Origin: a virus
IMG/VR virus record: IMGVR_UViG_3300031772_000253
Span: 1-25,461 of that record
DNA length: 25,461 nucleotides
Direction: 5' to 3' (one strand)
Position numbers and translations under genes: made by a program. The notes beneath the pieces were generated by a model, which did no database searches, was not told the origin of the DNA, and worked only from the letters and a program-made list of their open reading frames with translations. Position 1 is the stretch's first letter, and every line of letters begins with the position of its first letter. Positions 16,690 through 24,134 of this stretch are shown one piece after another.

Positions 16690-19600
16690 TTAACCAAAAT
16701 TACCTTTGCTCAATGGAGTAGTGTATTGCTCCTTATTACTATCAAGGGATTTTTGGGCCGGATCAGGCTTGAGCCAATCAAATATGCTGCCCGTACTACC
16801 AGCTTTCGGTGTAGGCCGTTCATATGGTGTAGGCGCGCGCGTGTTGTCCACTTGTTTACCAAGATTCAATGTCAACTTATCAACAACTTTTGCAAGCTCT
16901 TTCACCGACTCATCTAGATGGCCCGCAGAAGCTTTCACCATACTCTCAAAATTCCTCGGATCTACCTGTAGTGCGGCCTTCTCTATCACGTCAATGGAAT
17001 TACGCTCTGTGTTTAACCGATTGCCTTCCTCAGTTTCTTTTTGTTTGGCTTTGGCGCCGGCCCTTTTAGCTCGAAAACCATCGGACATATCCGAGTCGTT
17101 ATCACCTCTATTTTCTAGTGGCCCCTTATGATACCTCTGCATGTAGTTTGCTAAGCCTGGATTTATGCCCTCACTTGCCGATGCTGGCTCTACCCCAGTT
17201 TTAAGCCATTTTCTGGTATCACCCGGACCTACAAAGTGCAGGGCTGCCTTCAGCTCAGAATCTTGATACTTTGCTGCCTGTGGATATTCTTTTCTAATTT
17301 GCTTAAGCTGCACAGCATTCTGAGCCTGGAGTTTATCAAATAGCTTGTCTTGAAGAGCTGCACCCTCTTTTGAACCACCTAAAGCAACCATATTATCATA
17401 AGTCCCTGCTCCACCAAGACCATCGGCCGTCTCACGTATAAACTGATATTTACCAAAAGCACTGCCTTGTACCTTACCTGTTTTATCTTTAGGGCGAATT
17501 GTGGGGTTGCCACCAGATTCATTTGCTATGATTAGGGCCCGATATTCCTCATCAGTATATCCTTGACCTGGTTGTGTGGCCTTTCTTTTTACTGGAGCGC
17601 TCGTAGATCTTTTCGCTATTGTGCTTGCACCATCGCCAGCGATTGACCCTGCCACGCTTTGTAGCATATCTACATTGCCAACTATTGCTTGGCGGTTCTG
17701 CTGCCAGAGAGCTTCTGCCTGACGCTGATCAGCAGGCGTCATCTTCGCCTTCTTTTCTGGATCTATGTAGTCATCGAGAAGTGCAGACATATTGTCTGGT
17801 CTTGCATAGCTTTGTGATAGACGCATCGCTGCTGATTGAAGATTCACAACACCTAATTTATTTACTTTAGTGATAGCATCTTGCTGGTTTCCGCCTGTAA
17901 TCCAACCATATAAACCAGCATTTTCTATAGCTTTTTGTCTAGTTTCATTTGTTCCAGCCTTATCACTTAGCGCAGTCTTTAATGTCTGGATTTGGCTAGG
18001 ATCCATCTTCGCGGCGGCTTCACCAAGCATTGTGCCTGCATTGAGCCCAAGGTTATGTAATCTAGCAGATTGCACCATACTTGATATGCTGATATCGCGC
18101 TGCTTACTCGTCGCGTTGAGCGTACTCCCCATTTGTCCAGCGGCTCCAATAGCCATTGGATCGCTAAGACCGGCAGCCTTTAAGGCAGCAATTGAACCAG
18201 CCACACTTGTTGCGGCACCACCAAACGTGGAAACACCGCCAGCAGATGAAGCTGCCGCCATGTGCGACATAGTGTTGGTCATGTCGGCAATATTCTTCGA
18301 TGAATCCATGCCAGAAGCTACGGCCCTTGCTAAGACAGTGGCGAGATCAGTCTGGGTTCCACCGCTAGATGCAATCTGTGCACGCAAATCCATATACTGC
18401 TCACCAGAACCATGACCTGCCATCTCATAAGCACCGGCCGCACTGAGATCACTCTTCTTAAATTGTTTACCTAAGCCACCCAACCCTCTTCGCGTGAGAC
18501 TTAGAATCTCATCTTGACCCATGGCGTATTTATCAACTAATTCACCCTGAAATCCTGTATCGTGTATGTCTTTCTCGATTTTTTGCCGATTACTACCTGC
18601 ACCAGAAGTTGACAACCATGTCCCTTTTGAGTAGTCCATCGCTGTCTGCATGACGGCCGAATTCATGGCTTGTTGCGCTACAGATAACCCCATGCTTGCA
18701 CCCTGAGCAGCCAAAAATGCTCCTGCCCCGGTGGCGCCACTCTCTCGCTGAGCCGCTATGGCACTAGTTTGTTCCACAGCCGACATACCACCACCCAAAC
18801 CCCCGACAACGGCCCCTCCTAACGCTACATACGGATTTCCTGTTGCGCTGCCAGCCGCCGCTCCTGCAGTAGCACCTTTAGTTGTTTCTACTAAAGCTTT
18901 TAAAACTCCACCACCAATCTCAGCAGCAGCAGCACCAACTGCCTTACCACTTAGTTCACGACCAATACCAATTGATTTTTCCCACGATTTCTCTTGAAGT
19001 CTAAGCACCGCAGCCATATCGCCGCCCGCTGCTGCACGGGAATCTTGGAAGCGACTATTAGCGACACCCATCATTCCAGCTTGCAGTTGCATGGTGTCCA
19101 TCTCACGCCCAATGGCCCACTGCTTATATATACCTGCGCCACCTTGCAAAGCATTGCCGACAACGTTCACAGCATTAGCAGCATTTCCCCATCTATTGTC
19201 ACCAGCCTTATCGATAGCGGCTTTCTTTATGCTTGCTTGGTCGAATTGGTCTGATGCTGCCTTATGCGCCTTCTCAGCTGCATTTTTTTGATCAAGCGTA
19301 GCTGTTGAATCATGTAAAACTGCAGTCAAGTGCCCAAAACTCTCACCGAGTGCATCTAGTTTTTTCTTAAAATCATCCGTTATTGCCGCACTTGATCCGT
19401 GCTGCCCACGCATAGTTTCCTTAGTGAGCGTATCTTTTCTATCGCGACTAAGAATACCAGCAGTATGTTCATACATACTGCTAAGATCGACACCTTGTCG
19501 TCTTTGTATGGCCATGCCAGCCTTAACCGTACCCTCTTGTTGTGCGAAGGCTTCTAGTGATTGCCATTTTGTTGATAGCGCGGTACCAGCAGCAGTTCTT

Positions 19601-20082
19601 TCTTTTTCAGTTGCATTTACATTAGTCATCATACGCGCATCACCGAGAATACCCTGGTGCAAGGTACGTCTCTGCTGTTGCACATCCGACAATTGTCCCT
19701 GCAGTTCACTCGAGGAATATCTGTGAGCTACCCCAGATGCCGCGCCGTAATTTTCAGGGGAATGCGTATGCCGTGCTATATCGTCTCTAGTAGAGTTGAT
19801 ATTAATTGAAGTACGAACACCGCGACGAAATTGTTTATCTATAATAGCGAGTCTAGGAGCCGCCAATACTGATAAATCCGCTAGCGCGGATTCTCTAACA
19901 GCTGTATAGAGACTGATATCATGCTTGTTGCCTGCTATCTCCGCCTCTCGCAGATTGCGACCTATTTCTGCCAACTCACGATGATGAATCGCTTCCGGCT
20001 TGGAGGGTTCCATGCGACTTGCTTCACGCTCTCTCTGGCCTTCTTCACCCCGTGAGATAAATGTATTTTTCTTATCTACCAT
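16690..20082 (-). CDS. Tape measure protein with lysozyme-like domain
   Basis: This 1130-residue protein is the longest in the region between the chaperones and the hub, the expected place for a tape measure protein. Its start overlaps the chaperone frame-2 stop (TAATG), with GGAG upstream. The N-terminal ~300 residues are charged and mainly helical. Residues ~377-435 form a Gly/Ala-rich hydrophobic stretch (AVGAAAAEIGGGVLKALVET, then ATAGAAAGSATGNPYVALGG) likely to insert into membrane on DNA entry. Residues ~845-990 carry a lysozyme/lytic-transglycosylase-like domain: LIIANESGGNP with Glu855 as probable catalytic acid, then SAFGKYQFIRETADGLGG and ALHFVGPGDTRKWL. Family knowledge says such domains cut peptidoglycan locally during injection. 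By the usual rule of ~1.5 angstrom per residue the tail would be about 170 nm long, if the whole chain measures. The spike lacks a lysozyme, which fits this placement. Confidence 0.85.
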   Translation of the reverse strand: MVDKKNTFISRGEEGQREREASRMEPSKPEAIHHRELAEIGRNLREAEIAGNKHDISLYTAVRESALADLSVLAAPRLAIIDKQFRRGVRTSININSTRDDIARHTHSPENYGAASGVAHRYSSSELQGQLSDVQQQRRTLHQGILGDARMMTNVNATEKERTAAGTALSTKWQSLEAFAQQEGTVKAGMAIQRRQGVDLSSMYEHTAGILSRDRKDTLTKETMRGQHGSSAAITDDFKKKLDALGESFGHLTAVLHDSTATLDQKNAAEKAHKAASDQFDQASIKKAAIDKAGDNRWGNAANAVNVVGNALQGGAGIYKQWAIGREMDTMQLQAGMMGVANSRFQDSRAAAGGDMAAVLRLQEKSWEKSIGIGRELSGKAVGAAAAEIGGGVLKALVETTKGATAGAAAGSATGNPYVALGGAVVGGLGGGMSAVEQTSAIAAQRESGATGAGAFLAAQGASMGLSVAQQAMNSAVMQTAMDYSKGTWLSTSGAGSNRQKIEKDIHDTGFQGELVDKYAMGQDEILSLTRRGLGGLGKQFKKSDLSAAGAYEMAGHGSGEQYMDLRAQIASSGGTQTDLATVLARAVASGMDSSKNIADMTNTMSHMAAASSAGGVSTFGGAATSVAGSIAALKAAGLSDPMAIGAAGQMGSTLNATSKQRDISISSMVQSARLHNLGLNAGTMLGEAAAKMDPSQIQTLKTALSDKAGTNETRQKAIENAGLYGWITGGNQQDAITKVNKLGVVNLQSAAMRLSQSYARPDNMSALLDDYIDPEKKAKMTPADQRQAEALWQQNRQAIVGNVDMLQSVAGSIAGDGASTIAKRSTSAPVKRKATQPGQGYTDEEYRALIIANESGGNPTIRPKDKTGKVQGSAFGKYQFIRETADGLGGAGTYDNMVALGGSKEGAALQDKLFDKLQAQNAVQLKQIRKEYPQAAKYQDSELKAALHFVGPGDTRKWLKTGVEPASASEGINPGLANYMQRYHKGPLENRGDNDSDMSDGFRAKRAGAKAKQKETEEGNRLNTERNSIDVIEKAALQVDPRNFESMVKASAGHLDESVKELAKVVDKLTLNLGKQVDNTRAPTPYERPTPKAGSTGSIFDWLKPDPAQKSLDSNKEQYTTPLSKGNFG

Positions 20083-20941
20083 TATTGCTCGCTATCTCCA
20101 GATGGGTCAAAATTCAAACTCAAATCTTCACCAAAATCTTCACCAAAGGTTTCTTTATCTTTCAGTAGTTGCTCTTCCATCCACTTCACATTAGCCGGAT
20201 CTTTAGCCGGATTCTCGGCTGCTTCCTCAGCCTCCATCTGATCTGCCCAATCCATGGTGGCTTGCTCCTTCGTTTCTTCTATCTTATCATCTTCTTGTTT
20301 AACTCTCTCCACAATAGCTTTCTCATGCTCATGTACACTATGGAACTCATATACGAGTTCCTCAAATGTATAGGTTAACAGCAGTGGGTCCTTCATTGGA
20401 CGGTTCCACTGCTTGCACCACCAGCGCATTAAGAATAGGCAATACTCTCTATCACCCGTGAAATTCCTGGCATCATGGGCAGCTAAAGAGTATATGTCGT
20501 CAATTACGGAGATCGACTGAGGTCGCTCTCCGTTTATTCGTTTCCCTTTGGGGATTCCTTACCATCTACAGCCTTAGTCTCATCAACCTTCTTGCGAACT
20601 TCAGAACGCCATTCACGCTCTAGTGCTTGAACTTCATCGTAGATTTGGACAACAACATTCTCATCAAGGATTTTGCTGCCATAGTCTAGATTGGCCCACC
20701 AATCTGGCCACTTGGTGAGTTTTGTCCTCACTGTAGAGAGAATCTCAGCGATACCAGAAAGAGTGCCGGATGGATTGGCGTAATCAGCCATAAGGCGTGT
20801 TTTTTCAAGTTCTTTACTATGTCTCTCAGACATGTTGAGAACACATCGAGCGGTAAATTGACCTTCGAAGGTTTCACCGCTAGTATCACCCTCAACTTTG
20901 ATTGAGAAAGTGCGTTCATTCTTGGGAAGTGCCAAATACAT
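20082..20941 (-). CDS. Tail assembly chaperone, -1 frameshift fusion (gpGT-like)
   Basis: The predicted product starts at the same ATG (20941) as the short chaperone, slips -1 at 20540-20552 and continues in the second frame to a stop at 20082, giving 286 residues. The second frame is open from 20558 (after a TAA) to 20082 and fills the stretch 20430-20533 that would otherwise have no gene. Its first ATG (20429, MRWWCKQWNRP) has no good Shine-Dalgarno, which argues against independent initiation. The added tail is acidic in its later part (DKIEETKEQATMDWADQMEA, EEAAENPAKDPANVKW). In lambda and most long-tailed phages the G and G-T pair decorates the tape measure protein during tail assembly, and the tape measure gene follows at once here. 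The fusion is inferred from sequence, not measured. Confidence 0.85.
20506..20533 (-). promoter_or_regulatory. Stem-loop stimulating the -1 frameshift
   Basis: Starting 6 nt after the second slippery heptamer, the minus strand forms ACGGAGA / TCTCCGT (7 bp), a single G/A mismatch, then CGAC / GTCG (4 bp) closing a CTCA loop. The frame-0 stop TAA lies within the 6-nt spacer. The position and size are those of a classical -1 frameshift stimulator. Confidence 0.8.
20534..20941 (-). CDS. Tail assembly chaperone, short form (gpG-like)
   Basis: This 135-residue frame-0 product has an ATG start with AGGAG about 7 nt upstream. It lies between the last tube-like gene and the tape measure gene, the invariable place of the chaperone pair. 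The sequence begins MYLALPKNERTFSIKVEGDT and has a beta-rich start (TFEGQFTARCVLNM) then helical, charged sequence (WPDWWANLDYGSKILDENVV, VQIYDEVQALEREWRSEVRK), which suits this class of small soluble chaperones. Primary sequence conservation in the class is weak, so identification rests on position, size and the frameshift signal at its 3' end. It is expected to be made in excess over the fusion. Confidence 0.85.
   Translation of the reverse strand: MYLALPKNERTFSIKVEGDTSGETFEGQFTARCVLNMSERHSKELEKTRLMADYANPSGTLSGIAEILSTVRTKLTKWPDWWANLDYGSKILDENVVVQIYDEVQALEREWRSEVRKKVDETKAVDGKESPKGNE
20540..20552 (-). promoter_or_regulatory. Twin overlapping -1 slippery heptamers
   Basis: The minus strand reads CCCAAAGGGAAAC. 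In the frame of the short chaperone this is C CCA AAG followed by G GGA AAC, two X XXY YYZ heptamers sharing one G. Slipping back by one base at either gives the codons CCC AAA GGG AAA CGA of the second frame. Lambda's G/T gene pair uses the closely related GGGAAAG. Either site yields the same 286-residue length. Confidence 0.88.
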
Positions 20942-20970
20942 AGATGCTCCTACTGGTTCAATATAGGAAT

Positions 20971-20976
20971 ATTATA
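20971..20976 (-). promoter_or_regulatory. TATAAT candidate -10 element upstream of chaperone gene
   Basis: The minus strand reads TTAGGTATAATATTCC in the 58-nt gap between the third tube-like gene and the chaperone gene, about 30 nt upstream of the ATG. No clear -35 element is visible. Confidence 0.35.
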
Positions 20977-20999
20977 CCTAATTTACTAGAGAGAAGTTA

Positions 21000-21614
21000 C
21001 TAGAAACCGCCTAGCGAAGATCCTTCCTTTGACGCCCCTGGAGCACCAGGGACACTGCTTGATTTGCCGTTGGCACCTTTTGGTTCAGTGGGGATCAATT
21101 CATCAGACCAACCTAGAGCTTTCCAGGTAAGTTGGATAGTAGAAATCTCACCAGCCTGTAGAGTTTGAGCGCGATTTGTTATCACGGCTTTGTTAGTCTT
21201 AAAAATAGTTTGTCCCGTAGTCTGATCACTAATGTCGATGGTGATATATTTATGCATCAGATATGATAGGGCATTAGCCTGTACTAGCTCTTGGGTTGGT
21301 CCACGACTGGGAATATGAAACATAGATAGGGTGCCATTAACGGTGATACGCGACGGCATGAGTTCAGGTGCTATATAACTGTCAATTGTGCGATTCTCGT
21401 CATGTTCTGTAGTTATATTAAAACTCACAGCAAATGCAAAACCAAAAATTTTATCATTTACTTTTATAATCGCACGAGACCCGGTCATATATCGACCGAA
21501 GTTATTCAGAGGCGATAGACCACCAACAGCGCTCTTTAACACGCTGTCAGCTAAGCCTTTTACTTTACCAGACACAGTGCTATTATCAGTTATAGCATTT
21601 TTAATGTTAGCCAT
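21000..21614 (-). CDS. Tube-like protein, third paralogue (tube terminator/initiator candidate)
   Basis: This 204-residue protein starts at an ATG overlapping the stop of the preceding paralogue, with CAGGAG upstream. After a ~40-residue unique N-terminus, residues ~41-105 (GRYMTGSRAIIKVNDKIFGF, AFAVSFNITTEHD, then ITVNGTLSMFHIPSRG) align by eye with the start of the two tube proteins to its right, position for position around TG-xx-I-K-D/N-K and V-NG-xx-x-I. The C-terminal ~30 residues are low-complexity Ser/Gly/Pro-rich. The context, between tube genes and chaperones, suggests a minor tube-fold component such as the tube terminator or a baseplate-end adaptor; which of these cannot be told from the sequence. 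Confidence 0.6.
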   Translation of the reverse strand: MANIKNAITDNSTVSGKVKGLADSVLKSAVGGLSPLNNFGRYMTGSRAIIKVNDKIFGFAFAVSFNITTEHDENRTIDSYIAPELMPSRITVNGTLSMFHIPSRGPTQELVQANALSYLMHKYITIDISDQTTGQTIFKTNKAVITNRAQTLQAGEISTIQLTWKALGWSDELIPTEPKGANGKSSSVPGAPGASKEGSSLGGF

Positions 21615-22345
21615 TAGCTAAACTCCTGACCTGCACCAGATTTGCGTGCAATAAATGTGTCGTCATCTACATAGCGGGCTCTAAACGTAAGATCTATCGT
21701 AGCCACACCTCGCTTATTCAACTTAAAATTCAGATCCTCAAACCGGCAATCCCGCAATACAACCACCGGTACTTCATTGCGTTTTTGACCACCATTTAAG
21801 ACAGAATCTAGTTTTAGCGCAGCTCTTTGAGCTACCTGACGCTCACCGGTGAGCTGTTCCTTATCTCCAGATGGTCCACGCACGGTGCCAACCAACTTGC
21901 TGGTGGTGGCACCAGTTAATCCAACTTGGCGAATCTCTATATTGAACATCATTGATTGAAAGAATCTAGAAGGGTTGAAAGCCTCGTCCGCTTTCCCATC
22001 CCACTGACCGTCGACAGTTGGAAGACCAAGTGCAGAACCTATAGCTCCACCAGCACTAGCGGCACCATAGCTACCAATACTATTACCCCTATTATCGGTA
22101 CCGTGCGGCGCACCATCTCCAACAAACCCCTGTAGTCCTCGCCCATACCGAATTATAGACAATGTACCCATAACATCGTAAGTTAGTGGTTGAATAACCT
22201 CAACCTCAAATCTGCCTAAAACTCTAGGAGTAGCATGTTTCACACTAATTCTATAAGTTACGTCAGTAGCATAGGCTACAGTCTTATGGTTGAGCAAAAT
22301 ACGAGCGTTGCCGCCAGTGAGGAAGAATGGTTTCAGACCAGCCAT
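21614..22345 (-). CDS. Tube-like protein, second paralogue
   Basis: This 243-residue protein has an ATG start with AAGGATAGACAC upstream. Its first ~65 residues follow the same pattern as the 180-residue tube protein to the right: MAGLKPFFLTGGNARILLNH (versus MAGVKPGFITGANARIKLDG), an AYATD/AYCTD stretch, and a YDVMGTLSIIRY/YSVNGSFAVIRY strand. The ends also match (FNIEIRQV/FDIEIHQV, LRDCRFEDLNFKLNKRGV/IQDCRVTRRGSSLNKRGV). It differs by an insertion of roughly 45 residues between these blocks (around SGDKEQLTGERQVAQRAALK) and a Gly-rich loop (SYGAASAGGAIGSALG). It is probably a minor or specialised tube component, expressed separately from the first because a terminator lies between them. Confidence 0.7.
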   Translation of the reverse strand: MAGLKPFFLTGGNARILLNHKTVAYATDVTYRISVKHATPRVLGRFEVEVIQPLTYDVMGTLSIIRYGRGLQGFVGDGAPHGTDNRGNSIGSYGAASAGGAIGSALGLPTVDGQWDGKADEAFNPSRFFQSMMFNIEIRQVGLTGATTSKLVGTVRGPSGDKEQLTGERQVAQRAALKLDSVLNGGQKRNEVPVVVLRDCRFEDLNFKLNKRGVATIDLTFRARYVDDDTFIARKSGAGQEFS

Positions 22346-22380
22346 GTGTCTATCCTTTTAGCCTCGATTTAACAAAAGGC

Positions 22381-22386
22381 ATTACA
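22381..22386 (-). promoter_or_regulatory. Weak -10-like element (TGTAAT)
   Basis: The minus strand reads AAGTGTAATGCC, one mismatch from TATAAT, about 36 nt upstream of the ATG at 22345 and downstream of the palindromic terminator. A promoter is expected here if the terminator is efficient, but the match is weak; a TGATATCAT sequence 10-20 nt further upstream (22393-22401) is an alternative. Confidence 0.2.
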
Positions 22387-22426
22387 CTTAGATGATATCA
22401 GAAAAAACGCCATGCTACAGATGTGG

Positions 22427-22460
22427 AAAATCCCACCTATAGCGCTATAGGTGGGATTTT
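22427..22460 (-). terminator. Perfect palindromic terminator after the tube gene
   Basis: A 34-nt perfect inverted repeat with arms of 17 nt (AAAATCCCACCTATAGC on the plus strand and its exact complement) begins 15 nt after the tube stop codon. The GC-containing core is flanked by A and T tracts, so it can act as an intrinsic terminator on either strand. It would separate the abundant tube mRNA from the paralogues downstream, or protect its 3' end. Confidence 0.85.
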
Positions 22461-22475
22461 AAATTGCTAAATATA

Positions 22476-23018
22476 TTAGGCTAAATCTGTCTGACCAGAA
22501 TGAGATACAACTGTAGTCACATCTGTATCACCAGCCAATACACCGACATATGCATATGAGTCAACCATAACACCACGCTTATTCAGCGAGGAGCCTCGGC
22601 GCGTCACACGACAATCCTGAATCTTAAAGATACCGTTTGCGAGAGTCGAAGCCTCTGCATTAGCAGCAACTTGATGAATCTCAATATCGAAAGTAGAAGA
22701 TGTCAAGATCAAACCTGGGTCCAAGTGCTTTCCAATGGAGTTGGTGCCACCAATATTATTGGGAGCATCACCGGTTGCTGCAGTCCCCTCGTGAGGATTT
22801 GTGTAGTCTGCTTTTGTATAGCGAATAACTGCAAAAGATCCATTCACTGAATACGCGACTGGTTCATACGATTTAACTTCGTAGGTGCCAATAACCTCAA
22901 TAGGGATTACAGCCACGTCGACTGTGTAATTGAGATCAGTACAATAAGCGAGTGTCTTACCATCTAGCTTAATACGCGCGTTCGCGCCTGTGATAAAACC
23001 CGGTTTAACTCCTGCCAT
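22476..23018 (-). CDS. Tail tube protein (major tube candidate)
   Basis: This 180-residue protein has an ATG start with TAGGAG 6 nt upstream. It is the first tube-like gene after the sheath, has its own leader and its own strong terminator, and is the most compact of three paralogues; these point to the major tube subunit, which forms the inner tube of the contractile tail. Landmark stretches are MAGVKPGFITGANARIKLDG, EVKSYEPVAYSVNGSFAVIR, FDIEIHQVAAN and VTRRGSSLNKRGVMVDSYAY, the alternating pattern expected of a tube-fold beta barrel. The 70-nt leader holds small hairpins and a TATAAT further upstream, suggesting an independently started, well translated message. In the standard arrangement sheath and tube are adjacent; here the HNH gene separates them. 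Confidence 0.75.
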   Translation of the reverse strand: MAGVKPGFITGANARIKLDGKTLAYCTDLNYTVDVAVIPIEVIGTYEVKSYEPVAYSVNGSFAVIRYTKADYTNPHEGTAATGDAPNNIGGTNSIGKHLDPGLILTSSTFDIEIHQVAANAEASTLANGIFKIQDCRVTRRGSSLNKRGVMVDSYAYVGVLAGDTDVTTVVSHSGQTDLA

Positions 23019-23089
23019 ACTTTTCTCCTAATGGTGTTTCAGTTCACCGTATCGTGACATTTTTTTAAGCCAACTACTGGCTCAAGGAG

Positions 23090-23095
23090 ATTATA
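23090..23095 (-). promoter_or_regulatory. TATAAT candidate promoter of the tube gene
   Basis: The minus strand reads CCCTGCTATAATCTCC 72 nt upstream of the tube ATG, just beyond the 3' end of the HNH-kinase gene. It would give the tube gene its own transcript independent of the insertion. A -35 box is not evident. Confidence 0.4.
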
Positions 23096-23132
23096 GCAGG
23101 GTAGTAGTTAATTATTTTTGGCATTTTTAATA

Positions 23133-24131
23133 TTAATTTGCCAAAAGCCAGTCGTAGACCTCATCCCAGGTACCTGAGAATGTAAATAGACCCTTATTAT
23201 TTAAGGCTTCATACCTAGCGATACGCCTGTCTATTGTGGCAGTTATCTTGCCACCGCGGGAGCTTATCCTAGATAGGATGGTGTCCTTATTCTCGCGAAG
23301 ATATATTAGTGTTGCTTGGATTCCGTGGGTTTCTAGTGTTTTTTTCATACGCTTGGCTTGTATTGGAGTGACTACCAAGTTTGCCTTGTCGCCTGGTGTC
23401 GCCGCCAACTCTAAGCACTTCTCAAACGTGTGACTATCATAGTCCACTATGTTGAACCTGTCTGTTAGTTTATTAGCTAATGTGGTTTTACCACAACCAC
23501 TGGGTCCGGCTAGGATGTACACTGCATGGCTCGGCATCTTGTTTGATTTCTTTAAGTTGTTATTAGCCCATAAAGGCTGTAGGTTGCTGTGGTGACAAGC
23601 TTTTTTAAGCTCTTCAGCATCTTCGAGATTGAAGCTGGATATTGGTATCACGTGGTCAATGTGCCAACCTTTACGAGACCAGTTGTCCCAAGACATACCC
23701 GGCTGCCATTTAGATTCTAGATGTAGCTTAAGTTCTTCTATTGAGCAACCGAGATCTCTGACCGCAGAACCTGCTTTCTGACCGTTCTTTATGGCTGCAT
23801 TAAGACGTGCCCTTAGTGCAATAGATAGTTTAAAGTTAACGTCGCCAATATATCTTTGACGTCTTTCTTCTCGCCTATCTCTGCGGTCAATCTTTTTAAC
23901 TATTATTCCCGCTATTATTTTTTCTTTATAGCGAATATGTCCAGCGTCTGTGTTGCATCTTTCAGAACAGTACTTCTTATTTTTGGAACGCGAGATATCC
24001 AGGAATCCTGTCTTACAGGCCTCGCACTGTCTACCTATTGGTGATAGTGTTATCTTGTAACAAGATTGGCAAATCTTGGCAATAGACTTGGTAGATTTTA
24101 ACTGATTATTACATTTTATGCAGAGTTTAAT
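23133..24131 (-). CDS. HNH endonuclease fused to P-loop kinase-like domain; non-canonical start
   Basis: Translating upstream of the first ATG (23696) shows an open frame back to 24143. Counting from an ATT at 24129-24131 (332 residues), four Cys pairs make two zinc-ribbon-like units (C4-C7, C21-C24, C36-C39, C55-C59), followed by a basic linker, then LGCSIEELKLHLESKWQPGM and the HNH core GWHIDHVIPISSF (His157, Asp159, His160) with HHSNLQPLWANNNLKKSNK. These are typical of phage homing-type HNH nucleases. Directly after the core is a Walker A motif, ILAGPSGCGKTT (209-217), opening a ~130-residue nucleotide-kinase-like domain. No ATG, GTG or TTG precedes 23696, a start that would remove the zinc ribbons and half the nuclease. 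ATT with GAGGGGG upstream would give (M)KLCIKC, a usual HNH N-terminus. It is either an ATT-initiated gene or one silenced by a start mutation. It is a mobile insertion between sheath and tube. Confidence 0.8.
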   Translation of the reverse strand: MKLCIKCNNQLKSTKSIAKICQSCYKITLSPIGRQCEACKTGFLDISRSKNKKYCSERCNTDAGHIRYKEKIIAGIIVKKIDRRDRREERRQRYIGDVNFKLSIALRARLNAAIKNGQKAGSAVRDLGCSIEELKLHLESKWQPGMSWDNWSRKGWHIDHVIPISSFNLEDAEELKKACHHSNLQPLWANNNLKKSNKMPSHAVYILAGPSGCGKTTLANKLTDRFNIVDYDSHTFEKCLELAATPGDKANLVVTPIQAKRMKKTLETHGIQATLIYLRENKDTILSRISSRGGKITATIDRRIARYEALNNKGLFTFSGTWDEVYDWLLAN

Positions 24132-24134
24132 AAA

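Noticed and set aside
17870-18415. Plus-strand open frame of 181 codons opposite the tape measure gene
   Set aside because: It is an artefact of the Gly/Ala-rich tape measure codons read in reverse, giving hydrophobic Ala/Pro/Leu sequence without a ribosome binding site or family features.
20082-20429. Independent 115-residue gene starting at ATG 20429
   Set aside because: No convincing Shine-Dalgarno precedes this ATG, and the same frame is open 129 nt further upstream into the chaperone gene, with slippery heptamers and a stem-loop. The frameshift extension explains it better.
23068-23082. Hairpin AGCCA-actac-TGGCT as a terminator before the tube gene
   Set aside because: On the minus (coding) strand it is followed by a run of A, not T, and the stem is only five base pairs. 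It may be a leader structure but not an intrinsic terminator for this operon.
23133-23696. Short 187-residue version of the HNH-kinase protein starting at ATG 23696
   Set aside because: The upstream frame continues with clear HNH-family sequence and four Cys pairs, so this start would cut the protein inside the nuclease domain. It may be an internal start but is not the ancestral gene.
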